A program made the translations under genes and the position numbers. Shown piece by piece: positions 24,627-33,700 of a stretch of 42,421 bases of DNA; within the stretch, counting starts at the first letter, position 1, and every line of letters starts with the position of its first letter. The notes under the pieces are model-generated. The model did no database searches. It worked only from the letters and a program-made list of their open reading frames with translations, and was not told the DNA's origin. The stretch lies in assembly GCA_023404955.1 (NCBI GenBank), contig JAEXZY010000100.1:1-42421 (forward strand), in the 5' to 3' direction. This DNA is from Actinomycetes bacterium. Lineage in GTDB: Bacteria; Actinomycetota; Actinomycetes; Mycobacteriales; Mycobacteriaceae.

Positions 24627-25820
24627 GTGTCGACGTCAACGGTAGGTCTCACGGACTTGAAGTTCCGGCTGAGCCGCGAAGAGTTCGCCGACGCGGTCGC
24701 CTGGGTGGCCCGTAACCTGCCGTCCCGGCCGACGGTGCCCGTGCTGGCCGGCGTGCTGCTGACCGGTTCCGATGAAGGCCTGACGATCTCCGGATTCGAC
24801 TACGAAGTCTCTGCCGAGGTGCAGATTGCGGCTGAAATCGCCTCTCCCGGAAGCGTTTTGGTGTCCGGTCGGTTGCTGTCCGACATCGTGCGGGCGTTGC
24901 CTGCCAAACCGGTCGACGTCAGCGTGGAGGGCACTCGCGTCGCGCTGACCTGCGGTAGCGCTCGGTTCTCGCTGCCGACCATGGCCGTCGAGGACTATCC
25001 GACGCTGCCGACCCTCCCGGACGAGACGGGTGTGGTCTCGGCGGATCTGTTCGCCGAGGCCATCGGCCAGGTCGCGGTGGCTGCCGGCCGCGATGACACG
25101 CTGCCGATGCTGACCGGGATCCGCGTCGAGATCTCCGGCGAGAAGGTCGTTTTGGCCGCCACCGACCGGTTCCGGCTGGCGGTGCGTGAGTTGACGTGGT
25201 CGACGGCCACGCCCGGCGTCGAGGCCGCGGTCCTCGTACCTGCGAAGACACTCGCCGAGGCAGCCAAGGCCGGTACCGACGGCAACGAGGTGCACCTGTC
25301 CCTCGGCTCCGGCCCCACCGTGGGCAAAGAAGGTCTGCTCGGTATTCGCAGCAAAGGCAAGCGCAGTACCACCCGCCTGCTCGACGCCGAGTTCCCGAAG
25401 TTCCGCCAACTGCTGCCGACCGAACACACCGCGGTGGCCACCATCGGAGTCGCCGAGCTGACGGAGGCGATCAAACGTGTCGCCCTGGTGGCCGACCGCG
25501 GCGCCCAGGTGCGGATGGAATTCGCCGACGACGTATTGCGTCTGTCGGCCGGCGCCGACGACGTGGGCAAGGCCGAGGAAGACCTGCCGGTCGACTTCTC
25601 CGGCGAGCCTCTGACCATCGCGTTCAACCCGACATATCTGACCGACGGCCTGGGTTCGCTGCACGCCGAGCGGGTCACGTTCGGATTCACCACCCCGAGC
25701 CGCCCTGCGGTGCTCCGCCCGGCGGGCCAGGATGATGTGAGTAGCGAGGGTGCGGGGCCCTACCCGGCGGCACAGACCGACTATGTCTATCTGCTGATGC
25801 CGGTCCGTCTCCCCGGCTGA
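24627..25820 (+). CDS. dnaN: DNA polymerase III beta subunit (sliding clamp)
   Basis: A 397-residue ring-forming clamp that holds DNA polymerase III and repair polymerases on DNA. It has three homologous clamp domains. Recognisable blocks are LPSRPTVPVLAGVLL, ISGFDYEVSAEVQI, GRDDTLPMLTGIRV, ATDRFRLAVREL and the closing YVYLLMPVRLPG that forms the hydrophobic partner pocket. The GTG at 24627 is taken as start, following oriC. Length is as in other mycobacteria. gnd begins 31 nt downstream. Confidence 0.97.
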   Translation: MSTSTVGLTDLKFRLSREEFADAVAWVARNLPSRPTVPVLAGVLLTGSDEGLTISGFDYEVSAEVQIAAEIASPGSVLVSGRLLSDIVRALPAKPVDVSVEGTRVALTCGSARFSLPTMAVEDYPTLPTLPDETGVVSADLFAEAIGQVAVAAGRDDTLPMLTGIRVEISGEKVVLAATDRFRLAVRELTWSTATPGVEAAVLVPAKTLAEAAKAGTDGNEVHLSLGSGPTVGKEGLLGIRSKGKRSTTRLLDAEFPKFRQLLPTEHTAVATIGVAELTEAIKRVALVADRGAQVRMEFADDVLRLSAGADDVGKAEEDLPVDFSGEPLTIAFNPTYLTDGLGSLHAERVTFGFTTPSRPAVLRPAGQDDVSSEGAGPYPAAQTDYVYLLMPVRLPG

Positions 25821-25851
25821 TCGCACGCACTGACGACGGAAGGGCGCTGAC

Positions 25852-26745
25852 ATGCAGCTCGGTCTCATCGGCCTGGGCAAGATGGGTTTCAACATGAGGT
25901 CCCGCCTGCGTGACGGCGGACACGAGGTCATCGGATACGACCCGCGACCCGAGGTGTCCGACGTGGCATCGCTGGCTGATCTCGCGGCCGCCCTCCAGGC
26001 CCCCCGGGTCGTTTGGGTGATGGTGCCCTCGGGGCCGATCACTGATCAGACCATCACCGAGCTCGCCGGTGTCCTCTCCGAGGGCGATCTGGTGATCGAC
26101 GGCGGCAACTCCCGCTACACCGAGGACAAGCCGCACGCAGATCTGTTGTCCCAGAAGAGAATTGCGTTCATCGATGCCGGTGTCTCCGGCGGTATCTGGG
26201 GACTGACCGAAGGCTACGGGCTGATGGTGGGTGGAAGTGACGACGACGTCGCCCGGGCGATGCCGATCTTCGACACGCTGCGCCCGCCCGGACCCATCGA
26301 GGACGGCTTCGTGCACGTCGGTCCGGTGGGTGCCGGGCACTTCGCGAAGATGGTGCACAACGGCGTGGAATACGCGCTGATGACGGCGTACGCCGAGGGG
26401 TACGAGATGTTGGCCGCTGAGGACCTGGTCAAGGATCCTCAGGCGGTGTACCAGGCGTGGACCAACGGCACCGTGGTCCGGTCGTGGTTGCAGCAGCTGC
26501 TGGCCAAGGCGCTGAAAGAGGATCCGAACCTCAACGAGATCAGCGGCTACACAGAGGATTCCGGTGAGGGTCGGTGGACGGTCGAAGAGGCCATCCGGTT
26601 GCGGGTTCCGGTTCCGAGCATCGCGGCATCGTTGTTCGCGCGGTTCCTGTCCCGCCAGGACGATTCGCCGACGATGAAGGCTGTCGCGGCGCTGCGCAAC
26701 CAGTTCGGCGGCCATGCGGTGAAGAGGGTGAGCGAGTCCGGGTGA
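25852..26745 (+). CDS. gnd: 6-phosphogluconate dehydrogenase, decarboxylating (short form)
   Basis: A 297-residue cytosolic enzyme converting 6-phosphogluconate to ribulose 5-phosphate and CO2 with reduction of NAD(P)+. The N-terminal Rossmann motif is GLIGLGKMGFNM. The substrate-binding part has DGGNSRYTEDKP, DAGVSGGIWGLTEGYGLMVGG-type loops, and the catalytic segment KMVHNGVEYALMTAYAEGYE. It is the short (about 300 aa) class and lacks the long C-terminal domain of the 470-aa enzymes. It sits between dnaN and recF, as in M. smegmatis, whereas M. tuberculosis has dnaN next to recF. Cotranscription with dnaN and recF is likely from the short gaps. Confidence 0.94.
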   Translation: MQLGLIGLGKMGFNMRSRLRDGGHEVIGYDPRPEVSDVASLADLAAALQAPRVVWVMVPSGPITDQTITELAGVLSEGDLVIDGGNSRYTEDKPHADLLSQKRIAFIDAGVSGGIWGLTEGYGLMVGGSDDDVARAMPIFDTLRPPGPIEDGFVHVGPVGAGHFAKMVHNGVEYALMTAYAEGYEMLAAEDLVKDPQAVYQAWTNGTVVRSWLQQLLAKALKEDPNLNEISGYTEDSGEGRWTVEEAIRLRVPVPSIAASLFARFLSRQDDSPTMKAVAALRNQFGGHAVKRVSESG

Positions 26746-26758
26746 GCGAGGCGAACCG

Positions 26759-27919
26759 GTGTACGTACGTCGCCTTGCGCTGACGGATTTCCGGTCGTGG
26801 CCCCGGGTGGAGGTCGACCTCGACCCGGGCCGCACCGTCTTCGTCGGATCCAACGGCTTCGGAAAGACGAATCTCATTGAGGCACTGTGGTATTCGTCGA
26901 CGCTCGGATCGCACCGGGTGGCGACGGATGCTCCGCTCATCCGTGCGGGCGCCGATCGGGCGGTGATCTCGACGATCATCGTCAGTGAGGGACGCGAGCT
27001 CGCCGTCGACCTCGACATCACGTCCGGGCGCGCGAACAAGGCGCGACTGAACCGCTCCCCCGTCCGCTCGGCACGGGAGATTCTCGGTGTCCTGCGTGCC
27101 GTGCTGTTCGCGCCTGAGGATCTGGCGCTCGTCCGGGGAGATCCCGGCGAGCGGCGGCGCTATCTCGACGACCTGGCGACGATCCGCCGACCGCGCATCG
27201 CCGGCGTGCGCGCGGACTACGACAAGGTGGTGCGGCAGCGTACGGCATTGCTGAAGACGGCGTCGGGTGCTCGCTTCCGTGGTGACCGCGGGGCGTTGGA
27301 GACGCTCGACGTGTGGGACGGCCATCTCGCATCCCATGGTGCCCAGCTGATCGCCGCTCGGGTGGAACTGGTCAACGAGCTCGCCCCGGAAGTCGAGAAG
27401 GCCTACCAGCTGCTGGCGCCGGCGTCGCGGCCGGCAGCGGTCCGTTACCGCAGCGGTGTCGAGGTGGTGGAAGCCGAAGCCGCCGTGGGGAACACCGATG
27501 TCGAGGTGTTCGAGGCGGCTCTGCTCGACGCGCTGAGCCGGCGTCGGGATGCCGAGCTGGAACGTGGAGTCTGTCTTGTCGGACCACACCGGGATGATCT
27601 GGATCTGCGATTGGGTGACCAGCCGGCCAAAGGGTTCGCCAGTCACGGGGAGAGCTGGTCGATGGCCTTGGCGCTGCGGCTCGCGGCCTACGAACTGCTC
27701 CGTAGAGAGGGAGGGGACCCTGTGCTTCTACTCGACGACGTGTTCGCCGAGCTCGACACCGCCCGCCGCGACGCTCTCGCGCGGGTTGCGGCCACGGCCG
27801 AGCAGGTGTTGGTGACGGCTGCAGTGCCGGATGACATTCCGCGGGAGTGGGACGCGCGTCGCATCGAGATCACGATGCGCGACGGCGACGAGGGCCGGAT
27901 ATCGGAGGTGGTGTCGTGA
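26759..27919 (+). CDS. recF: DNA replication and repair protein RecF
   Basis: A 386-residue SMC-like ATPase that helps load RecA at single-strand gaps. Walker A is GSNGFGKTNLIEALWY near residue 35. The signature region ends with ESWSMALALRLAAYELL, and Walker B/D-loop is VLLLDDVFAELDTARR. The GTG at 26759 gives the conserved start Y-V-R-R-L-A-L-T-D-F-R-S-W and is 13 nt past gnd. The stop TGA overlaps the next start (GTGA). Confidence 0.96.
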   Translation: MYVRRLALTDFRSWPRVEVDLDPGRTVFVGSNGFGKTNLIEALWYSSTLGSHRVATDAPLIRAGADRAVISTIIVSEGRELAVDLDITSGRANKARLNRSPVRSAREILGVLRAVLFAPEDLALVRGDPGERRRYLDDLATIRRPRIAGVRADYDKVVRQRTALLKTASGARFRGDRGALETLDVWDGHLASHGAQLIAARVELVNELAPEVEKAYQLLAPASRPAAVRYRSGVEVVEAEAAVGNTDVEVFEAALLDALSRRRDAELERGVCLVGPHRDDLDLRLGDQPAKGFASHGESWSMALALRLAAYELLRREGGDPVLLLDDVFAELDTARRDALARVAATAEQVLVTAAVPDDIPREWDARRIEITMRDGDEGRISEVVS

Positions 27920-28473
27920 CCGACGCGGAGGATCCTCTCGAGCCGCCGGCACACCTGGCGCATCTGAAGGGAATGGACCTCGTCCGCAGGGCGCTGGAAG
28001 AGGCGCGCGGCGCCGCTCGGGAGCAGGGGAAGAACGTCGGTCGCGGCCGCACCTCCCCCGCGCCACGGCGTACCGGGGCGGCGAGCCGTCGCCGGTGGTC
28101 GGGACCGGGACCCGATGTGCGGGATCCCCAGCCGCTCGGCGCGGCGACCAGTGATGTCGCGCGCAGCCGCGGTTGGAGCGGCCGGGTCGCGGAGGGTGCG
28201 GTGTTCGGGCGGTGGCACGAGGTGGTGGGCGCTCAGATCGCCGACCACGCGGTTCCGGCGTCGCTGACCGACGGGGTGCTCACGGTGACTGCGGAGTCGA
28301 CGGCCTGGGCGACACAGCTGCGCATGGTGCAGGCGCAACTGCTGGCCAAGATCGCGGCGGCGGTCGGCGACGGCGTCGTCACCTCGGTCAAGATCGTGGG
28401 CCCGGTAGGTCCGTCCTGGCGCAAGGGCCCCTACCGGGTGCAGGGTCGGGGACCGCGCGACACCTATGGCTGA
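27916..28473 (+). CDS. dciA: DciA-type helicase operator (DUF721, Rv0004-like)
   Basis: A 185-residue protein of the DUF721/DciA family, which loads or operates the replicative helicase DnaB in bacteria lacking DnaC. The N-terminal half has an acidic start, a helix (GMDLVRRALEEARGAAREQG) and a basic disordered linker. The DUF721 domain occupies the C-terminal half with VFGRWHEVVGAQIADHAVPA and GVLTVTAESTAWATQLRMVQ. The GTG at 27916 overlaps the recF stop. Open frame upstream of it is recF shadow. The recF-dciA-gyrB order is conserved. Confidence 0.9.
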   Translation: MTDAEDPLEPPAHLAHLKGMDLVRRALEEARGAAREQGKNVGRGRTSPAPRRTGAASRRRWSGPGPDVRDPQPLGAATSDVARSRGWSGRVAEGAVFGRWHEVVGAQIADHAVPASLTDGVLTVTAESTAWATQLRMVQAQLLAKIAAAVGDGVVTSVKIVGPVGPSWRKGPYRVQGRGPRDTYG

Positions 28474-28521
28474 GAGGCGCGAGAACGTGATCGGTGGCTG
28501 TGTGAAGCGTCTCGACCTATC

Positions 28522-28534
28522 TTTTGCCGCAAAA
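28522..28534. repeat. Short palindrome in gyrB upstream region
   Basis: TTTTGCCGCAAAA is a perfect 6+1+6 inverted repeat in the 215-bp gap before gyrB, about 70 bp upstream of the -10 candidate. It could be an operator; nothing else supports that. Confidence 0.35.
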
Positions 28535-28602
28535 ATCGGCGCACGGCGCGATTAGGTGTGTCAAAACGCGGTTCCAGCATCAGTCCCGACCGCAGGTTTC
28601 GG

Positions 28603-28608
28603 TAGACT
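28603..28608 (+). promoter_or_regulatory. Putative gyrB -10 element
   Basis: TAGACT sits 80 nt before the gyrB GTG. No convincing -35 was found at the usual distance. The ribosome site AAGGAG (28672-28677) then precedes the GTG at 28689 and decides that start over the upstream in-frame ATG at 28524. Confidence 0.4.
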
Positions 28609-28688
28609 GTCGGGGTGATCCACGAGGGGATCGTCAGATTCCCCGTGCAGGCTGCTGCCTGCCCAAGACCCAAGGAGACCCGCTCAAC

Positions 28689-30716
28689 GTGGCTGCCCAG
28701 AAGAAGAATGCTCCCAGCGAGTACGGCGCCGACTCGATCAAGGTTCTCGAAGGTCTGGAAGCGGTTCGCAAGCGGCCCGGTATGTACATCGGTTCCACCG
28801 GTGAGCGTGGCCTCCACCACCTGATCTGGGAAGTCGTCGACAACGCGGTGGACGAGGCCATGGCCGGCTTCGCCACCAAGGTCGACGTGCGGATCCTCGA
28901 AGACGGCGGCGTGCAGGTCACCGACGACGGCCGCGGCATTCCCGTCGCCATGCACGCGACCGGTATCCCGACCATCGACGTCGTCATGACCGTGCTGCAC
29001 GCCGGCGGCAAATTCGAAGAGGGCGCCTACCAGGTGTCCGGTGGTCTGCACGGCGTGGGCGTCTCCGTCGTCAACGCGCTGTCCACCCGCCTCGAGGCAG
29101 ACATCCACAAGGACGGCTTCGAATGGCATCAGACCTACGACCGGTCGGTGCCGGGAACGTTGCGTAAAGGTGAGCCGTCCAAGAAGACCGGGTCCACAAT
29201 CCGTTTCTGGGCGGACCCGGACATCTTCGAGACCACCACCTACGACTTCGAGACGATCGCGCGGCGCCTGCAGGAGATGGCGTTCCTCAACAAGGGACTG
29301 ACCATCGAGCTGACGGACGAGCGGGTGGCCCCGGAGGAGGTCGTCGACGACGTCGTCAGTGATCATGCGGAGGCCCCGAAGTCGGCCGAGGAGAAGGCCG
29401 CCGAGCAGGCGGCTCCGCAGAAGGTCAAGCACCGGGTGTTCCACTACCCCGGCGGACTGGTGGATTTCGTCAAGCACATCAACCGAACCAAGACCGCGAT
29501 CCAGCCCAGCGTCATCGATTTCGACGGCAAGGGGCCGGGTCACGAGGTCGAGATCGCGATGCAGTGGAACGCCGGCTATTCCGAGTCCGTGCACACGTTC
29601 GCCAACACGATCAACACCCACGAGGGCGGCACCCACGAAGAGGGCTTTCGCGCGGCGCTGACGTCGGTGGTCAACAAGTACGCCAAAGACAAGAAGCTGC
29701 TCAAGGACAAGGATCCGAACCTCACCGGTGACGACATCCGTGAGGGGTTGGCCGCGGTCATCTCGGTGAAGGTCTCGCAGCCGCAGTTCGAAGGCCAGAC
29801 CAAGACCAAACTGGGCAACACCGAGGTCAAGTCGTTCGTGCAGAAGATCTGCAACGAGCAGCTCACGCACTGGTTCGAGGCGAACCCGGCCGAAGCGAAA
29901 ACCGTTGTCAACAAAGCGGTGTCGTCGGCGCAAGCGCGCATGGCGGCGCGCAAGGCACGCGAGCTGGTGCGGCGGAAGAGTGCCACGGACATCGGCGGCC
30001 TGCCCGGCAAGCTCGCCGACTGCCGCTCGACGGATCCGAGCAAGTCGGAACTGTATGTGGTGGAGGGCGATTCAGCCGGCGGCTCGGCCAAGAGTGGTCG
30101 TGACTCGATGTTCCAGGCGATCCTGCCGCTGCGAGGCAAGATCATCAACGTCGAGAAGGCCCGCATCGATCGCGTGCTGAAGAACACCGAAGTCCAGGCG
30201 ATCATCACCGCGCTGGGCACCGGCATCCACGACGAGTTCGACATCGCCAAGCTGCGCTATCACAAGATCGTGCTGATGGCCGACGCCGACGTCGACGGCC
30301 AGCACATCTCGACCCTGCTGCTGACGCTGCTGTTCCGGTTCATGAAGCCGCTGGTCGAGAACGGGCACATCTTCTTGGCGCAGCCGCCGCTGTACAAGCT
30401 GAAGTGGCAGCGCAGCGAACCCGAATTCGCCTACTCCGACCGTGAGCGCGACGGCCTGCTGGAGGCCGGCCGCGCCGCCGGTAAGCGGATCAACGTCGAG
30501 GACGGTATCCAGCGCTACAAGGGTCTGGGCGAGATGGACGCCAAAGAGCTGTGGGAGACCACGATGGATCCGTCGGTGCGGGTGCTGCGGCAGGTCACCC
30601 TCGACGACGCGGCCGCGGCCGACGAACTCTTCTCGATTCTGATGGGTGAGGACGTCGAGGCTCGGCGCAGCTTCATCACCCGAAATGCCAAAGACGTTCG
30701 CTTCCTTGACGTTTAA
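28689..30716 (+). CDS. gyrB: DNA gyrase subunit B
   Basis: A 675-residue ATPase subunit of gyrase, which with GyrA introduces negative supercoils. The GHKL ATPase domain begins VLEGLEAVRKRPGMYIGSTG and has the loop GGLHGVGVSVVNALS. The TOPRIM domain carries YVVEGDSAGGSAKSGRDSMF and the metal-binding DADVDGQHI. The C-terminal tail ends in RNAKDVRFLDV. AAGGAG 11 nt upstream supports the GTG at 28689, which gives the familiar M-A-A-Q-K-K-N start. gyrA follows after 22 nt, so the subunits are cotranscribed. Confidence 0.97.
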   Translation: MAAQKKNAPSEYGADSIKVLEGLEAVRKRPGMYIGSTGERGLHHLIWEVVDNAVDEAMAGFATKVDVRILEDGGVQVTDDGRGIPVAMHATGIPTIDVVMTVLHAGGKFEEGAYQVSGGLHGVGVSVVNALSTRLEADIHKDGFEWHQTYDRSVPGTLRKGEPSKKTGSTIRFWADPDIFETTTYDFETIARRLQEMAFLNKGLTIELTDERVAPEEVVDDVVSDHAEAPKSAEEKAAEQAAPQKVKHRVFHYPGGLVDFVKHINRTKTAIQPSVIDFDGKGPGHEVEIAMQWNAGYSESVHTFANTINTHEGGTHEEGFRAALTSVVNKYAKDKKLLKDKDPNLTGDDIREGLAAVISVKVSQPQFEGQTKTKLGNTEVKSFVQKICNEQLTHWFEANPAEAKTVVNKAVSSAQARMAARKARELVRRKSATDIGGLPGKLADCRSTDPSKSELYVVEGDSAGGSAKSGRDSMFQAILPLRGKIINVEKARIDRVLKNTEVQAIITALGTGIHDEFDIAKLRYHKIVLMADADVDGQHISTLLLTLLFRFMKPLVENGHIFLAQPPLYKLKWQRSEPEFAYSDRERDGLLEAGRAAGKRINVEDGIQRYKGLGEMDAKELWETTMDPSVRVLRQVTLDDAAAADELFSILMGEDVEARRSFITRNAKDVRFLDV

Positions 30717-30738
30717 CTCCAAAGGCTGAGGAAACTCC

Positions 30739-33700
30739 ATGACTGACACCACCCTGCCGCCCGGCGACGAAGCCGGCGACCGGATCGAACCGGTCGACAT
30801 CCAGCAGGAGATGCAGCGCAGCTACATCGACTACGCGATGAGCGTCATCGTCGGCCGCGCACTGCCCGAGGTCCGCGACGGTCTCAAGCCGGTGCACCGA
30901 CGTGTGCTGTACGCGATGTTCGACTCCGGTTTCCGGCCGGACCGCGGTCACGCCAAGTCCGCGCGTTCCGTGGCCGAGACGATGGGTAACTATCACCCGC
31001 ACGGTGATTCGTCGATCTACGACACCCTGGTCCGAATGGCGCAGCCGTGGTCGCTGCGCTATCCGCTGGTCGACGGGCAGGGGAACTTCGGTTCGCCGGG
31101 TAACGATCCGCCGGCCGCGATGCGCTACTGCGTTACCGCAGACGCCCAGGTGCGTCTTCCGTTCGGCCAGACCGTGCGGATCGGTGACGTAGTTCCCGGC
31201 GCGCGGCCGAATTCCGACAACGAGATCGAGATGAAGGTTCTCGACCGGCACGGCAATCCCGTGCTGGCCGACAGATTGTTCCACTCCGGCGAGCACCAGA
31301 CCTTCACGGTGAGAACCGCTGAAGGTTATGAGGTCACCGGGACGGCGAACCACCCGCTGCTGTGTCTCGTCGACGTGGGTGGCGTGCCGACGCTGTTGTG
31401 GAAACTGATCGAGGAAATCAACCCGGGCGATGTCGCGGTGCTGCACCGCGAAAGCACGGATTATGACGAAATTTCCTCGAAATCCGTCATAAACCGTGCA
31501 CTCGCGCGCTTGCACGAGCTACACGGCGACGATCCCGACGTGAAAAACATTGCCGCCGATCTCACCGACGGCCGGTTCTACTACGCGCGGGTGGCATCCG
31601 TCACAGATGCTGGGGTGAAGTCTGTCTACAGCCTGCGCGTCGATACCGACGACCACTCCTTCATCACCAACGGTTTCGTCAGCCACAACACAGAGGCCCG
31701 CCTCACTCCGCTGGCAATGGAGATGTTGCGTGAAATCGACGAGGAGACAGTCGATTTCATCCCGAACTACGACGGGCGGGTGCAGGAGCCGACGGTTCTG
31801 CCGAGCCGGTTCCCGAATCTGCTCGCCAACGGCTCGGGCGGTATCGCAGTCGGTATGGCGACCAACATGCCGCCGCACAACCTGCGTGAGCTCGCCGACG
31901 CCGTGTACTGGTGCCTGGACAATCACGAGGCCGACGAGGAAGCGACGCTCACTGCGGTGTGCGAGCGCGTCAAGGGACCCGATTTCCCGACCCACGGCTT
32001 GATCGTTGGCTCGCAAGGCATTTCGGATACCTACCACACCGGACGCGGGTCAATCCGGATGCGCGGGGTGGTCGAGGTCGAAGAGGATTCGCGTGGCCGC
32101 ACCTCGCTGGTGATCACCGAGTTGCCGTACCAGGTCAACCACGACAACTTCATCACCTCGATCGCCGAGCAGGTGCGCGACGGCAGGCTCACCGGCATCT
32201 CCAACATCGAAGATCAGTCCAGCGATCGCGTGGGGCTGCGGATCGTCGTCGAGGTCAAGCGCGACGCCGTGGCGAAGGTGGTGCTGAACAACCTCTACAA
32301 GCACACCCAGCTGCAGACCAGCTTCGGCGCCAACATGCTCGCGATCGTCGACGGGGTGCCGCGCACACTGCGCCTGGACCAGTTGATCCGCCACTACGTC
32401 AACCACCAGTTGGACGTCATCATCCGGCGCACGCGGTACCGGTTGCGCAAGGCGAACGAACGGGCTCACATCCTCCGTGGTCTGGTCAAAGCGCTCGACG
32501 CGCTCGACGAGGTGATCGCGTTGATCCGCGCATCGCAGACCGTCGAGATCGCCCGTACCGGCCTGATCGAGTTGCTCGACATCGACGAGATCCAGGCCCA
32601 GGCCATCCTGGACATGCAGCTGCGGCGCCTGGCCGCCCTCGAACGTCAGCGCATCATCGACGACCTCGCGAAGATCGAAGCCGAGATCGCCGACCTCGAG
32701 GACATCCTGGCCAAGCCCGAGCGACAGCGCGCCATCGTGCACGACGAACTCAAGGAGATCGTCGACAAGTACGGCGACGACCGGCGCACCCGGATCATCG
32801 CCGCCGACGGTGAGGTCGCCGACGAAGACCTGATCGCGCGCGAGGACGTCGTCGTCACGATCACCGAGACCGGCTACGCCAAGCGCACGAAGACCGACCT
32901 CTACCGCAGTCAGAAGCGCGGCGGCAAAGGCGTCCAGGGCGCAGGGCTCAAGCAGGACGACATCGTCAACCACTTCTTCGTCTGCTCCACCCATGACTGG
33001 ATCCTGTTCTTCACCACCCAGGGCCGGGTGTACCGGGCGAAGGCGTACGACCTGCCCGAGGCATCCCGCACCGCGCGGGGTCAGCACGTGGCGAACCTGC
33101 TGGCGTTCCAGCCCGAGGAGCGCATCGCCCAGGTCATCCAGTTGAAGACCTATGAAGATGCGCCGTACCTGGTGCTCGCCACCCGCAACGGGCTGGTGAA
33201 GAAGTCGCGATTGGTCGACTTCGACTCCAACCGGTCCGGCGGCATCGTGGCGGTCAACCTGCGCGACGGCGACGAACTCGTCGGCGCGGTGCTGTGCTCC
33301 AACGATGACGACCTGCTGCTGGTCTCGGCCAACGGCCAGTCGATCCGATTCTCTGCGACAGACGAGGCGCTGCGGCCGATGGGCCGCGCCACCTCCGGCG
33401 TGCAGGGCATGCGATTCAACGCCGACGACGCGCTGCTCTCGCTCAACGTGGTCCGTCCGGACACGTACCTGCTGGTGGCGACGTCGGGCGGGTACGCCAA
33501 GCGCACCGCCATCGACGAGTACCCCGTCCAGGGCCGCGGCGGCAAGGGGGTGCTGACCATCATGTTCGACAAGCGTCGTGGCACTCTTGTGGGCGCGTTG
33601 ATCGTCGACGACCAGACCGAGCTGTACGCCATCACCTCAGGTGGCGGCGTCATCCGGACCGCCGCGCGACAGGTTCGCAAGGCCGGCCGCCAAACCAAGG

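Noticed and set aside
28464..29933. 489-codon open frame antisense to gyrB
   Set aside because: Low-complexity Val/Leu/Arg composition typical of a shadow frame; the opposite strand encodes conserved GyrB.
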